A DNA stretch of 64,000 nucleotides from Alistipes sp. (GTDB lineage Bacteria; Bacteroidota; Bacteroidia; Bacteroidales; Rikenellaceae): contig NZ_JAHHQJ010000008.1 in the NCBI RefSeq assembly GCF_020026455.1, positions 56,341 through 120,340 of the forward strand. The letters are read 5' to 3'. Position 1 is the first letter of the stretch. Each line of letters begins with the position of its first letter. The notes under the pieces were generated by a model. It did not search any database. It was not told where the DNA came from and was given only the letters and a program-made list of their open reading frames with translations. Position numbers and translations under genes: made by a program. This document shows, piece by piece, positions 1 through 8,762 of the stretch.

Positions 1-2203
1 TCGTCGCGTTGGACTTGTAGTAAGCCACGTCGAGGCCCAAGCGGTTGTCGAAGAACTTCACTTCGAGACCGGCCTCCCACGATTTGATCAACTCGTTCTT
101 CACATCGGCATTGAAGAGCGTGTCGCCCGACGAAGCGGTCGGATTGCCGTTGGGGTCGGTACCTACGCTGTACGTATTGTAGAGTTGATAGGGATCCATG
201 TCGTTACCCACCTGAGCATACGATGCACGGACCTTGGCATAGGTGAACCAGTCGGGCATCTTCCCGTATTTGTTGACCATGTCGCTGATCACCCACGAGA
301 GCGAAACCGACGGATAGAAGAACGAACGGTTGGCCTTCGAGAGGGTCGATGTCCAGTCGTTACGGAACGTAGCATCGAAGAAGACGAAACCGCCGTAGTT
401 GATCTGGGCCGTACCGTAGAGCGAATTCATCTTGCGGTGCGAGAAGGATTCGTTGACCGAAGGTTTCGAAATACCGTTGTTCAGGTCGAACAGGTCGGGG
501 ATGTTGAGCGGGTTGATGCTCGACGAGATGCCGCGGCTCTTGCGCTCCATCATGTTGCCACCGAAGGTCAGGGCACCACCCCACTCGCCGAAGATGTTGT
601 CTTTCTTGGCCGAGAAAAGGAACGAATAGTTGTTCTCGTAGAAACGGCTTTCGCCCAGCGAATAGGAACCGCGGCCCGAAGCGAGGTTGGCATTACCTCC
701 GTAGGTCTTCGACTCGGTCTCGGTGAAATACATGTCGGTACCGGCACGGAGCTCGAGATCAAGCCAGTCGGTGAAGCGGTACTTGAGCGAGGCATTCATC
801 AGGAAACGGTCGCGAGTATCCTCGTTCTGGTTGTAGCGGGCCAGCCAGTAGGGGTTGTTGCCGCCTTCGCTGTACCAGAACATGTTACCGTCTGCATCCA
901 CGGCATCTTCGAATTCGCGGATGTCAACCGAAATCGGCATCGTGTACATGCCCATCGAGACATTGGTGCCGTTACTGCCCGAAATCGGGCGGTTGTTGGC
1001 ACGGGCACGGATGTACTGCACCTTGGCATCGAAGCTCCAACGGTCGTTCTTGCCGAAAATCGTCGTACCGCGCAGCATGAGGTTGGTGCGGCGCAATTCG
1101 GCACCGGGGGTCATGCTGTCGTCGTTCAGACGGGTCAACGACGAGTAGATCGACGTCTTGCCGTACTGCTGCGAGAAGGTGATGTTCCCCTGGAGGTTCA
1201 CACCCGTATCGAGGTAGTTCTCCAGGTTGTCGTAGTAGTGCATGCGGCCCGTTTCGCCGTCCCAGCGCTCATACTCCTGGCCTTCGATGCGGGGCCCCCA
1301 GCTCGAACCCGACTCCTTGTTATAAATACCGTTGCTGCCCTGACCGAAGATGGTCTGGTGGTCGGGACGCATGAAGCGGGTGGTCATCGTGGCGGTTCCC
1401 GAAACGGTGATACCCAGACCGGGTGTTTCACGGCCTTTCTTGGTGGTGATGAGGATGACACCGTTACCTGCCCGCGAACCGTAAAGAGCGGCAGCCGAAG
1501 CTCCTTTCAGCACGGACATCGATTCAACGTCTTCGGGGTTGATATCCTGCAGACCGTTACCCATGTCGGCCGAAGGATTCCAGAAGTCGTTGTTGGCGGC
1601 TCCGGTGAAGTTATCCATCGGAATACCGTCGACTACGATAAGGGGTTGGTTCAGACCGGTAAGCGAGTTGTTACCGCGAAGTTGGATTTTTGACGAACCG
1701 CCGGGGCCGTTGCTCGAACGGATGATTTCCACACCGGCGATTTTACCGGTCAGGGCGTTGGCGATATTGATTTCGCGCGCCTCGACCAGCGATTCTCCCT
1801 TGACTTCCTGGATGGCGTAGCCCAGTGTTTTCTTTTCACGGCTGATACCGAGTGCGGTGACTACGACCTCTCCAATCGATTGAGAATCTTCAGCTAAAGT
1901 GATTTTGAGCGAGGGGGGGGGATTTTTGCCGATCTGTATGGTTTGGGGAATGTAGCCGATAAACGACACTTCAAGGTCGCTGTTCGGGCTTACGGAGATG
2001 GTGAAGGTGCCGTTAACGTCGGTGGATACACCGTTGGCCGTTCCGGGAACGATGACCGAAGCGCCCGGAAGCGGTGCTCCCTGAGCGTCCAATACCGTAC
2101 CCTTAACTTGCAGCGTTTGGGCGGAAACCGAAGTTGCGACGAACAAAGCCGCAGTCATCAGTAAATAACGGCAAAAAGCAAACGCTTGTCGATTGTGTTT
2201 CAT
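1..2203 (-). CDS. SusC/RagA-family TonB-dependent receptor, N-terminal part (runs off window start)
   Basis: The minus-strand reading frame is open from an ATG at 2203 to the window edge, so the C-terminal part and any SusD partner lie outside. Residues 1-29 form a type I signal peptide ending SVSA/Q. A carboxypeptidase-regulatory-like domain follows (about 31-110, with GTVLDAQGAPLPGASV), then the family signature EVVVTALG and a plug domain with SLTGLNQPLIVVDGIP and SVLKGASAAALYGSRAGNGV. These are hallmarks of SusC/RagA outer-membrane importers, which take up oligosaccharides or peptides with a SusD lipoprotein. Substrate cannot be read from this part. A run of nine C (G on plus, 1913-1921) encodes Pro-Pro-Pro just before the TonB-box-like region; the frame is intact at this length. 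Confidence 0.93.
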   Translation of the reverse strand, partial: MKHNRQAFAFCRYLLMTAALFVATSVSAQTLQVKGTVLDAQGAPLPGASVIVPGTANGVSTDVNGTFTISVSPNSDLEVSFIGYIPQTIQIGKNPPPSLKITLAEDSQSIGEVVVTALGISREKKTLGYAIQEVKGESLVEAREINIANALTGKIAGVEIIRSSNGPGGSSKIQLRGNNSLTGLNQPLIVVDGIPMDNFTGAANNDFWNPSADMGNGLQDINPEDVESMSVLKGASAAALYGSRAGNGVILITTKKGRETPGLGITVSGTATMTTRFMRPDHQTIFGQGSNGIYNKESGSSWGPRIEGQEYERWDGETGRMHYYDNLENYLDTGVNLQGNITFSQQYGKTSIYSSLTRLNDDSMTPGAELRRTNLMLRGTTIFGKNDRWSFDAKVQYIRARANNRPISGSNGTNVSMGMYTMPISVDIREFEDAVDADGNMFWYSEGGNNPYWLARYNQNEDTRDRFLMNASLKYRFTDWLDLELRAGTDMYFTETESKTYGGNANLASGRGSYSLGESRFYENNYSFLFSAKKDNIFGEWGGALTFGGNMMERKSRGISSSINPLNIPDLFDLNNGISKPSVNESFSHRKMNSLYGTAQINYGGFVFFDATFRNDWTSTLSKANRSFFYPSVSLSWVISDMVNKYGKMPDWFTYAKVRASYAQVGNDMDPYQLYNTYSVGTDPNGNPTASSGDTLFNADVKNELIKSWEAGLEVKFFDNRLGLDVAYYKSNAT

Positions 2204-2656
2204 TCTGTTAATGGTTCGTTAAAATTAGTAGATAATTAAGGTGTGTAGGTTGTTCCGATTTTTTATTTACATAGGCGGTATCTTTTAAGTTTAAACGTCA
2301 TTTTCAGGTCGCCGAAATTAGGTTTTCGGTGGTTGCACGTCGTTATTTTTTAAAATCAAATTAAAATTATAAAAAAATAATTAAAACAACAAAAAAAATC
2401 AGCCGGATAAAAAAAATGTCACACAAATTTCACACAAACGATCGGATGGCAGATTTGCAGCGGCCCTCCTCCGGCCTTCCGGCAAAGGCCCTGACCGAGG
2501 CGCGGGAGCGGGAGCGGGTCAGAATTGCAAACGCGGCCACGGGTCGTGAACCTGCAACCAGACGTGCTGCAAAACCGTCCATATACTTTATTGGGTGTAA
2601 AGTTGCATCCAGTTACAAAAAAAAATATATCTTTGCAGATGAGTAACTCGTCGTAA
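2204..2656. other. AT-rich intergenic region between divergent genes
   Basis: The first 200 bases upstream of the susC-type gene are strongly A/T rich with several A runs, and I found no clean TAnnTTTG box for that gene. The middle part (about 2456-2580) is GC rich and contains short self-complementary stretches but no open frame with support. The right end carries the promoter of the plus-strand lipoprotein gene, listed separately. Confidence 0.6.
2603..2635 (+). promoter_or_regulatory. Bacteroidetes-type promoter of the transglutaminase-fold lipoprotein gene
   Basis: TTG at 2603-2605 and TATCTTTG at 2628-2635 match the -33 and -7 elements of Bacteroidetes sigma-ABfr promoters, with 22 bases between them. 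The predicted transcript starts near 2642, about 70 bases before the ATG at 2711, which supports that start over the in-frame ATG at 2657. Confidence 0.7.
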
Positions 2657-2710
2657 ATGGATTTTCGGAAAACGGAGCACGTCGTTTTTAATTCCAAATG
2701 CGATTCGGTT

Positions 2711-5329
2711 ATGAAATTTTTACGATGGACGGCGCTTGTTGCCGTCGTGATTCTTTTTTGTACGTGCGGCCGGGAAACGGGCATCTTCTCCGACAGAGCC
2801 TACCGCCGGCAGGTGCTTCAGGACCTGGAGCAGCGGCGGGAGATGCTGGCCCGCTGCGATGCGTTGCGCATTCTCGACGAGGCGTCGCTCACGGAGCGTG
2901 AACGCGAGGCGCTGCAATTCCTCTATGCCTATATGCCTTTGGGCGATGCCGTCAATTTCGACGGAGACTATTTCCTGCGGAACGTCCGGCTGAGCGAAGA
3001 GGCCCGCGAGCGGATGCCGTGGGGCGCGATCATTCCGGTGGATTACTACCGCCATTTTGTGCTGCCCGTACGGGTGAACAACGAAGATCTGGACGAGGCC
3101 CGCGGCGTCTTTTATGCGGAATTGAGCGAACGCGTGCAGGGACTTTCGATGCAGGAAGCCATCCTGGAGATCAACCACTGGTGCCATGAAAAGGCGGTCT
3201 ATACGCCAACCGACTCGCGGACGAGCGCCCCGCTGGCCATGATTTGCACGGCGGCGGGCCGTTGCGGCGAGGAGTCGACCCTGCTGGTCGCCGCCCTGCG
3301 GGCCGTGGGTATCCCGGCCCGTCAGGTCTACACCCCCCGCTGGGCGCATACCGACGACAACCACGCCTGGGTTGAGGCTTGGGCCGACGGCGAATGGTAT
3401 TTCCTGGGAGCCTGCGAGCCCGAACCCGTGCTCGACCTGGGGTGGTTCAATGCCCCGGCCAGCCGCGGAATGTTGCTGCACACAAACGTGTTCGGCCGCT
3501 ACGAAGGCCCCGAGCAGGTGATGCGCCGCACCCCGCTGTTCACCGAGATCAACATCACGGAGAATTATGCGCCGACGGCTTCGGTCGCCGTGTCGGTGAT
3601 CGAGGCCGACGGAACGCCCGCAGCCGATGCCCGCGTGGAATATAAGATCTACAACTATTCCGAGCTCTATTCGATCGCCTCGCAGCAGGCCGATGCACAG
3701 GGCCGCACGTCGGTGATTGCCGGACGCGGCGATGCCCTTGTCTGGGCCTCGAAGGAGGGCCGTTACGGCTTCGCCAAAGTTTCGTTCGGCAAGGACGAAG
3801 CGGTGATCGTGACTCTCGACAAAACGCCCGGAGCAACCTTTGCTTCGGAATTTTGCCTGGTTCCCCCACCCGAGAGCGGCGAACTGCCGCCCGTCACGGA
3901 GGAGCAGCGGGCCGAAAACACGCGCCGGATGATCTATGAGGATTCGTTGCGCAACGCCTATACGGCAACGTTCCGCACAACGGCGCAGGGCGAGGCCTTT
4001 GCCCGCAAACTGGGCCTCGATGCCGCCCGGACGGCGGCCCTGCTGGTCGAGTCGAAAGGCAACTACGCCGCCATCGAGGCATTTCTCGAAGCTGCGGTGG
4101 GCGCCGGAAAGGGCGACCGGGCGTTGGCTCTGCTGGAGCAGGTGTCGCGGAAAGACCTCCACGATACGCCGCGCGAAGTATTCGACGACCATCTCTACCA
4201 GGCGGAAGGCGACCCGGCCCGCATAATGAATCCGCGCGTCGGGCTGGAGTTGCTGAGTGCCTATCGCGCCTACCTCCAGGAGCAGATCCCGGCAGCCGAT
4301 GCCGCCCGGTTCCGCGAAGATCCGCAGCAGCTGGTCGCCTGGTGCCGCGACAGCCTGCGCATGGAGTCTATGCACAACATGCGGCTGGTTCCCATTCGCC
4401 CGATCGGGGTCTGGGAGTCCCGGATCGTGGACCAGACCTCGCGCGACCTCTTCTTCATCGCCGTTTGCCGGAGTCTGGAGATTCCGGCCTGGCGCGACGA
4501 GGTGACCGGCAAAATCCGTTACAGCCATGCCGGGACCGATTACGACGTCGATTTCGAAGCTCCCGAACCGGCTCCGACCGACTACGGGACATTGAAGCTG
4601 ACGCACACCCCTTCGGTCGCTGTCCCCGATCCCTATTATTACAAACACTTCACCCTTTCGCGCATCGAGGAGGGCCGGATGCGGCTGCTCCATTTCGGCG
4701 AGGGGAATACGTGGAACGGCCAGTTCCGCGAAGGGGTCCGACTTGAAGCCGGCGACTATGCGCTGGTAAGCGGAACCCGCCTGAGCGGCGGCGAGGTGCT
4801 GACCGAGTTGCGGATTTTCACCATCGCCAAAGAGGCCGAAACGACGGTCGACCTGGTTCTTCCGGCCGAACAGCGCTCGGGCGAGGTCTACGGGACCTTC
4901 GACACGGAACTCGAGTACCAGACCCTCGACGGCCAGACGCGCGCACTGCATGCGTCGATGGGCGACGGATGCTGCGTCGTGGGTATTTTGGGCGCCGGCG
5001 AGGAGCCCACGAACCACGCCTTGAACGACATTGCGGCGTTCCGCGAAGCACTCGAGACGACCGGCACACCGATCGTCCTGCTGTTTGCCAGCGAGGAGAA
5101 CGCCCGCCGGTTCGTGGCGGATGATTTCCCGGCAATACCTTCGACCCTGCAATTCGGCATCGATGCCACGGGCGAACTCCGCACCCGGCTGGTTGCCGGA
5201 GCGGGGCTCACACGCGACGAGTTGCCGATCGTGGCCGTGACCGACGGATTCGGACGGATTCTCTTCCGCTCGTCGGGCTACTCGATCGGGCTGGGCGAAC
5301 GCCTGGTAAAGGAGCTTGCCGCACAATAA
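2711..5329 (+). CDS. Transglutaminase-like domain lipoprotein
   Basis: An 872-residue secreted lipoprotein with the lipobox in VVILFCTC at residues 12-19. The transglutaminase-like core is clear: Cys185 in GRCGEES and His218 in NHAWVEAW, spaced as in the papain/transglutaminase fold, followed by a GEWYFLGACEPEP strand. After about residue 290 there is a beta-rich region like a carboxypeptidase regulatory domain (ADGTPAADARVEYKIYN), then a helical part, and from about 750 a thioredoxin-fold-like tail (GTPIVLLFASEE) without a CXXC pair. Large proteins of this build are common in Bacteroidetes and usually called transglutaminase-domain proteins; the natural reaction is unknown to me. I prefer the ATG at 2711 because it directly begins the signal peptide; an in-frame ATG exists at 2657. 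Single-gene unit with its own promoter. Confidence 0.85.
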   Translation: MKFLRWTALVAVVILFCTCGRETGIFSDRAYRRQVLQDLEQRREMLARCDALRILDEASLTEREREALQFLYAYMPLGDAVNFDGDYFLRNVRLSEEARERMPWGAIIPVDYYRHFVLPVRVNNEDLDEARGVFYAELSERVQGLSMQEAILEINHWCHEKAVYTPTDSRTSAPLAMICTAAGRCGEESTLLVAALRAVGIPARQVYTPRWAHTDDNHAWVEAWADGEWYFLGACEPEPVLDLGWFNAPASRGMLLHTNVFGRYEGPEQVMRRTPLFTEINITENYAPTASVAVSVIEADGTPAADARVEYKIYNYSELYSIASQQADAQGRTSVIAGRGDALVWASKEGRYGFAKVSFGKDEAVIVTLDKTPGATFASEFCLVPPPESGELPPVTEEQRAENTRRMIYEDSLRNAYTATFRTTAQGEAFARKLGLDAARTAALLVESKGNYAAIEAFLEAAVGAGKGDRALALLEQVSRKDLHDTPREVFDDHLYQAEGDPARIMNPRVGLELLSAYRAYLQEQIPAADAARFREDPQQLVAWCRDSLRMESMHNMRLVPIRPIGVWESRIVDQTSRDLFFIAVCRSLEIPAWRDEVTGKIRYSHAGTDYDVDFEAPEPAPTDYGTLKLTHTPSVAVPDPYYYKHFTLSRIEEGRMRLLHFGEGNTWNGQFREGVRLEAGDYALVSGTRLSGGEVLTELRIFTIAKEAETTVDLVLPAEQRSGEVYGTFDTELEYQTLDGQTRALHASMGDGCCVVGILGAGEEPTNHALNDIAAFREALETTGTPIVLLFASEENARRFVADDFPAIPSTLQFGIDATGELRTRLVAGAGLTRDELPIVAVTDGFGRILFRSSGYSIGLGERLVKELAAQ

Positions 5330-5929
5330 TTCAAGTCACCGACCTCGGGATCGGGAACCGGCTACGGCCGCAACTCTGATTCCGAGCAGGAATGCAACGC
5401 TGCGACCGACCGGTTTTGTCCGGTCGGCCGCAGTGCTTGTATTGCGGTGTCCGTCCGTGAGTTCGGGACGATGCTCACAGCTTCCCGGGGCGAAGTCGAT
5501 TGCCATGAGGTCGGCTCCGGAGGAGTCGGGGACCGGGACGAAACGCAAAAGATTGCAAAACCCTTCGAATCGCGAATTTACAGTTTTTTTGGAGGGGGGG
5601 GGCAAAGGCATCGAAAAGCCGGTTGTCTGCGGCCTGTTCGGTGTACTTTTTTCCGACTCGAAAAAGCGCACCGAATCACCAACAACAAACTGATTTTCAA
5701 AAACATTCACCCATCAACGAGAGAGCAATACAGCAACTGCGGGGTCCGTTGATTTCAAAAACAGGTGGAGCGAGGCGCGAAAGAAGGGAGTTGGAGAGCT
5801 TCCTTTTCGAGACGGTACCAATGTGCCAATTGGCGAAAATGCCGTATAGCACGACTTCCAGAAGAAGAGGCTATACGGCAATACTCATTTTAAGAGAATA
5901 TTTAAACGATCATATAGTCGCGATGGCCC
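5330..5929. other. Intergenic region between convergent genes
   Basis: No gene is supported here. There is a strong imperfect hairpin at 5401-5432 (8-bp perfect stem CCGACCGG/CCGGTCGG, loop TTTTGT, then four more pairs past one mismatch) that could end transcription of the preceding lipoprotein gene, although no T-run follows it. A run of nine G lies at 5594-5602. An 11-bp inverted repeat at 5840-5880 is listed as the terminator of the minus-strand fimbrial operon. Short overlapping frames show no domain or signal peptide. Confidence 0.6.
5835..5880 (-). terminator. Terminator of the first fimbrial operon
   Basis: Perfect 11-bp arms TGCCGTATAGC (5840-5850) and GCTATACGGCA (5870-5880) with a 19-base loop. 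Read on the minus strand the hairpin is followed by TTTTC, and it begins 50 bases after the stop codon of the tip-type fimbrillin gene. Confidence 0.7.
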
Positions 5930-8581
5930 CTATTCTTGAGCAGGACGCACCATACACGCATAGGATCGATTCAGGCGGTGAATCGGGTATACCGTCCACG
6001 GAGCGAGAGACATGTCCAAACCATCATTCTTGTAGGTTGTATTCGCCGTCCAAAAGTAACCCCATGTACCACCCCCGTCTATATCGCAAGACCTTCTATA
6101 GTTACGATGTCCCATCGCAGGGAAGAAGATGGTTTTGGTTTTCGAGGGATCAGTGTAGAAATTATATCCTCCTCCCAAGGCATTGTCCCAAAATCCGTTG
6201 ACTTCTTCAGGTTTGTATGATGCCGGGCGTCCCGTTGTTGTAAATCCCGTAAAGGCATTGCCGGGAGGAACCGTGAAGCCGACAGGAGAGGGATCATAAA
6301 TCGTTTTTACAACCGGATTGTCATTTTGGGGGTCAAATTCAGCAGTAAAGAAATTATTGGCACACCAAAGATTAGAATAAAAATAATCACCATCGTCATT
6401 TTTCGACATTGCCTGAGGCGACGAGACATAGCTTGAAATACTCTGTTTACCGATACCACCACCCACAAACCAATAAGGAGATTCTGTGCGAGCAGAGCCG
6501 TCCGGGTCGTACCATGTTTTATTGGTTAAACCTCCGCCCGAAGGAATAAAGGGATCCTTGCGTCCCCATTGATAATAGGGACTGCCACCACCTAAAGTAA
6601 TTGATTTCGAGGTTTGTTGAATGGTCATTTCTTGACTTTGGTTTCCGGCTATGAATCTTACTTTGCAGCTACGAGCTGCATAGGTAATAACACGATCGGC
6701 ACACCAGCCGAGATTGACAGGCATAAATTTATATTTATGGTTTTGGTGGTTGGTTACTTCAACCGTTTTGCTGAGATCTTCATCGGTAACCCAGATATGC
6801 CAGGACCAGAGAATAGAGTTATTGGCTGCCTTGATGACGATAACGGCATTGCCCTGGCAGATATAGTCCCTATTCACCGTAAAGGAAATATTGCCGTCGG
6901 CCGTATCGTTGTATTCTATATTGGTAACCAGATTCGGAGCATCCTGCCATAGCAGTTCGGCTTTGGCAGGGACACAGTAGGCGTGCCTTTTTATATAAGG
7001 CGAGTAGATATCAACTACGCTATAATTTGAGTCACTGGAGACAAAACGACTCAGAATGGAAGGACCCGAAACCTTGGAGAAATATGCGGAAGTATTGGTT
7101 GTTCCATCTTTGATAGCATTCCCGTATACCAGGGGAAAAGAGTAATGGCCGGGAGCATTAACAACATAGCAGTTGGCTGTATTCTCATCAATTGGGCCTC
7201 CGTCGGTCTGGTTGGCAAGATTGTACGGAGAACTTGCGCTGCCTTTGACAGGGGCGTTCTGCAAAGCGGCCGTATGAGGATTGTTCTTATCAGAACCAAT
7301 CTGTGCACTGACTGTTACATCGTATGCCCGTGGCGTTGTCCCGCCCGCATCGGAAGCGGTAAAAGCGGGGAGCCATTCCGGCGGGGTGTCCGCCCAAGAA
7401 TCTCCGTTATCCGTGGAAAACCGTGCAGTCCATCCGGCGGCTTCTATGACCCCTTTGGAGTTCTGACGGTAACTGGTAACATGATATGGCTTTGTACCGC
7501 CGGTATAGTCGAAGTCGGCAGGCGGTGCGACGACAAGCGTGTAATTCCAATTGATGGAACTGGTGGAAATTGTATATGTGACGGTTGTGCCGGCAACCCA
7601 CGACTGGCCTTTAAGACTGGCAGTCAGAGTATGTTCGGCATCATCATCCGTGAACACAATCTCAATGACACTGCTATCGTCGTGAAAACTTTGCGGAGGA
7701 AGCATGAAAGTCTGGAAAGGCTCCGTTATAGCCGAACCCGGAGTGCCGTCTGTCACCTTGTTCAACTCTTGCCCGAAGTCCTTGACTGCTCCCGACACCT
7801 GCCCGAGCCCCGTTTCAGGATCATACGTACCGGCAGAAGCGATGTTCCGCAACCGAATTTTATTCACAGTGCCGGCTTTCATGTCATCTCCCACAACAAA
7901 CCGCACAGCCGTGAGCACATGCTTGAACGGCAAAGATACACTATTGCCATGATTACCCGGATATTCCGTACTTTTGGCTACCAGCAGATCCTTCTGTTTC
8001 GACACATCGGTCGGGACGTCGTATTTGATATGAAAATCATTGGCTGCTGCACTTTGATCCGAAGGCTTAAACTCCGCATCGATCGGAGCATAAGCAAAAA
8101 AACGAATCTTATAGCCGCTGCCGGGCCAATAATAATCCGTTTGAGGAGACCACACGCCACCCGACAGACTGACAGGAACATAATACATGAAGTTCATGTT
8201 TTGACTGCCAGGCAACCATGCACCTTGATAAAAAGCGGCAAAAACGGAAAAACTTCCGTAGGTGTTCATATCACTTACGGGAGCGGCGCGGGTAACAGAC
8301 TCGTCTTTACCCAAACGGCTCCCGTCAATACCCTCGGTGACGGAGGAGTGTAAATATAAAGTGCGGTCCTCGGCTTCCAGCGGAATAATGCCGGAAGAGA
8401 GCAGGCTGTCACCGTCGGAAAAGGAACGGCTTAAAGCATTCTTTTCCGAGATGTTTTCAAGACTGAACTGCACGCTGTTGCTATTGCTGAAAGGGGGAGA
8501 AAACGACTTATCCTCACAGGCTGTAGCAAATACGAGCAACCACATAAAAAAAAAGCAGTTGTTCAAATTATTTGTTTTCAT
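5930..8581 (-). CDS. Large fimbrillin-family (Mfa-like) lipoprotein, probable tip adhesin
   Basis: 883 residues from the ATG at 8581 (a TTG just upstream is in frame but unlikely). Lipobox FATAC at 18-22; a TRA site at Arg98 is the likely protease processing point. Residues about 95-370 match the Mfa-like fimbrillin fold (YYWPGSGYKIRFFAYAP, then LPFKHVLTAVRF). The C-terminal half has the pattern seen in Bacteroides tip fimbrillins: NCYVVNAPGHYSFPLVYGNA, then WSWHIWVTDEDL, and a late YYQWGRKDPF and YDPSPVGFTVPPG segment. It is the last gene of the operon, separated from the shaft-type fimbrillin gene by a hairpin, so low-level tip production is likely. Codons are richer in A/T than in the core genes of this window. 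The ligand is unknown. Confidence 0.8.
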   Translation of the reverse strand: MKTNNLNNCFFFMWLLVFATACEDKSFSPPFSNSNSVQFSLENISEKNALSRSFSDGDSLLSSGIIPLEAEDRTLYLHSSVTEGIDGSRLGKDESVTRAAPVSDMNTYGSFSVFAAFYQGAWLPGSQNMNFMYYVPVSLSGGVWSPQTDYYWPGSGYKIRFFAYAPIDAEFKPSDQSAAANDFHIKYDVPTDVSKQKDLLVAKSTEYPGNHGNSVSLPFKHVLTAVRFVVGDDMKAGTVNKIRLRNIASAGTYDPETGLGQVSGAVKDFGQELNKVTDGTPGSAITEPFQTFMLPPQSFHDDSSVIEIVFTDDDAEHTLTASLKGQSWVAGTTVTYTISTSSINWNYTLVVAPPADFDYTGGTKPYHVTSYRQNSKGVIEAAGWTARFSTDNGDSWADTPPEWLPAFTASDAGGTTPRAYDVTVSAQIGSDKNNPHTAALQNAPVKGSASSPYNLANQTDGGPIDENTANCYVVNAPGHYSFPLVYGNAIKDGTTNTSAYFSKVSGPSILSRFVSSDSNYSVVDIYSPYIKRHAYCVPAKAELLWQDAPNLVTNIEYNDTADGNISFTVNRDYICQGNAVIVIKAANNSILWSWHIWVTDEDLSKTVEVTNHQNHKYKFMPVNLGWCADRVITYAARSCKVRFIAGNQSQEMTIQQTSKSITLGGGSPYYQWGRKDPFIPSGGGLTNKTWYDPDGSARTESPYWFVGGGIGKQSISSYVSSPQAMSKNDDGDYFYSNLWCANNFFTAEFDPQNDNPVVKTIYDPSPVGFTVPPGNAFTGFTTTGRPASYKPEEVNGFWDNALGGGYNFYTDPSKTKTIFFPAMGHRNYRRSCDIDGGGTWGYFWTANTTYKNDGLDMSLAPWTVYPIHRLNRSYACMVRPAQE

Positions 8582-8655
8582 CAATATGAAGTGTTGAGAA
8601 ATAAAATATTTTGCGAATACAATCTCATTGACCGGATTTAATTTATATTATATTA

Positions 8656-8693
8656 ACCCCGGAATGAGGAAAACATCTACCTCATTCCGGGGT
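8656..8693 (-). terminator. Strong hairpin between shaft-type and tip-type fimbrillin genes
   Basis: Perfect 14-bp arms (ACCCCGGAATGAGG at 8656-8669 and its complement at 8680-8693) with a 10-base loop, followed on the minus strand by TTAATATAATAT. It sits inside the operon, after the 368-residue fimbrillin gene, and would act as a partial terminator or an mRNA-protecting stem. Confidence 0.7.
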
Positions 8694-8762
8694 GGAAAAT
8701 TGTGATCACCCCCTTGCATCGGGTATCGTTTCGCTATTGGGGGATTTCATCAAAGAGATTAT

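Noticed and set aside
185..1693. 502-codon plus-strand frame at the window start
   Set aside because: Antisense to the SusC-type receptor, whose signal peptide, plug and motifs are unmistakable on the minus strand.
2720..5326. 868-codon minus-strand frame opposite the transglutaminase-fold gene
   Set aside because: Exact antisense of a gene with clear catalytic motifs and promoter; high GC explains the lack of stops.
5594..5602. Run of nine G as a phase-variation tract
   Set aside because: It lies in a gene-free gap between convergent genes, too far from any promoter or reading frame to have an evident effect.
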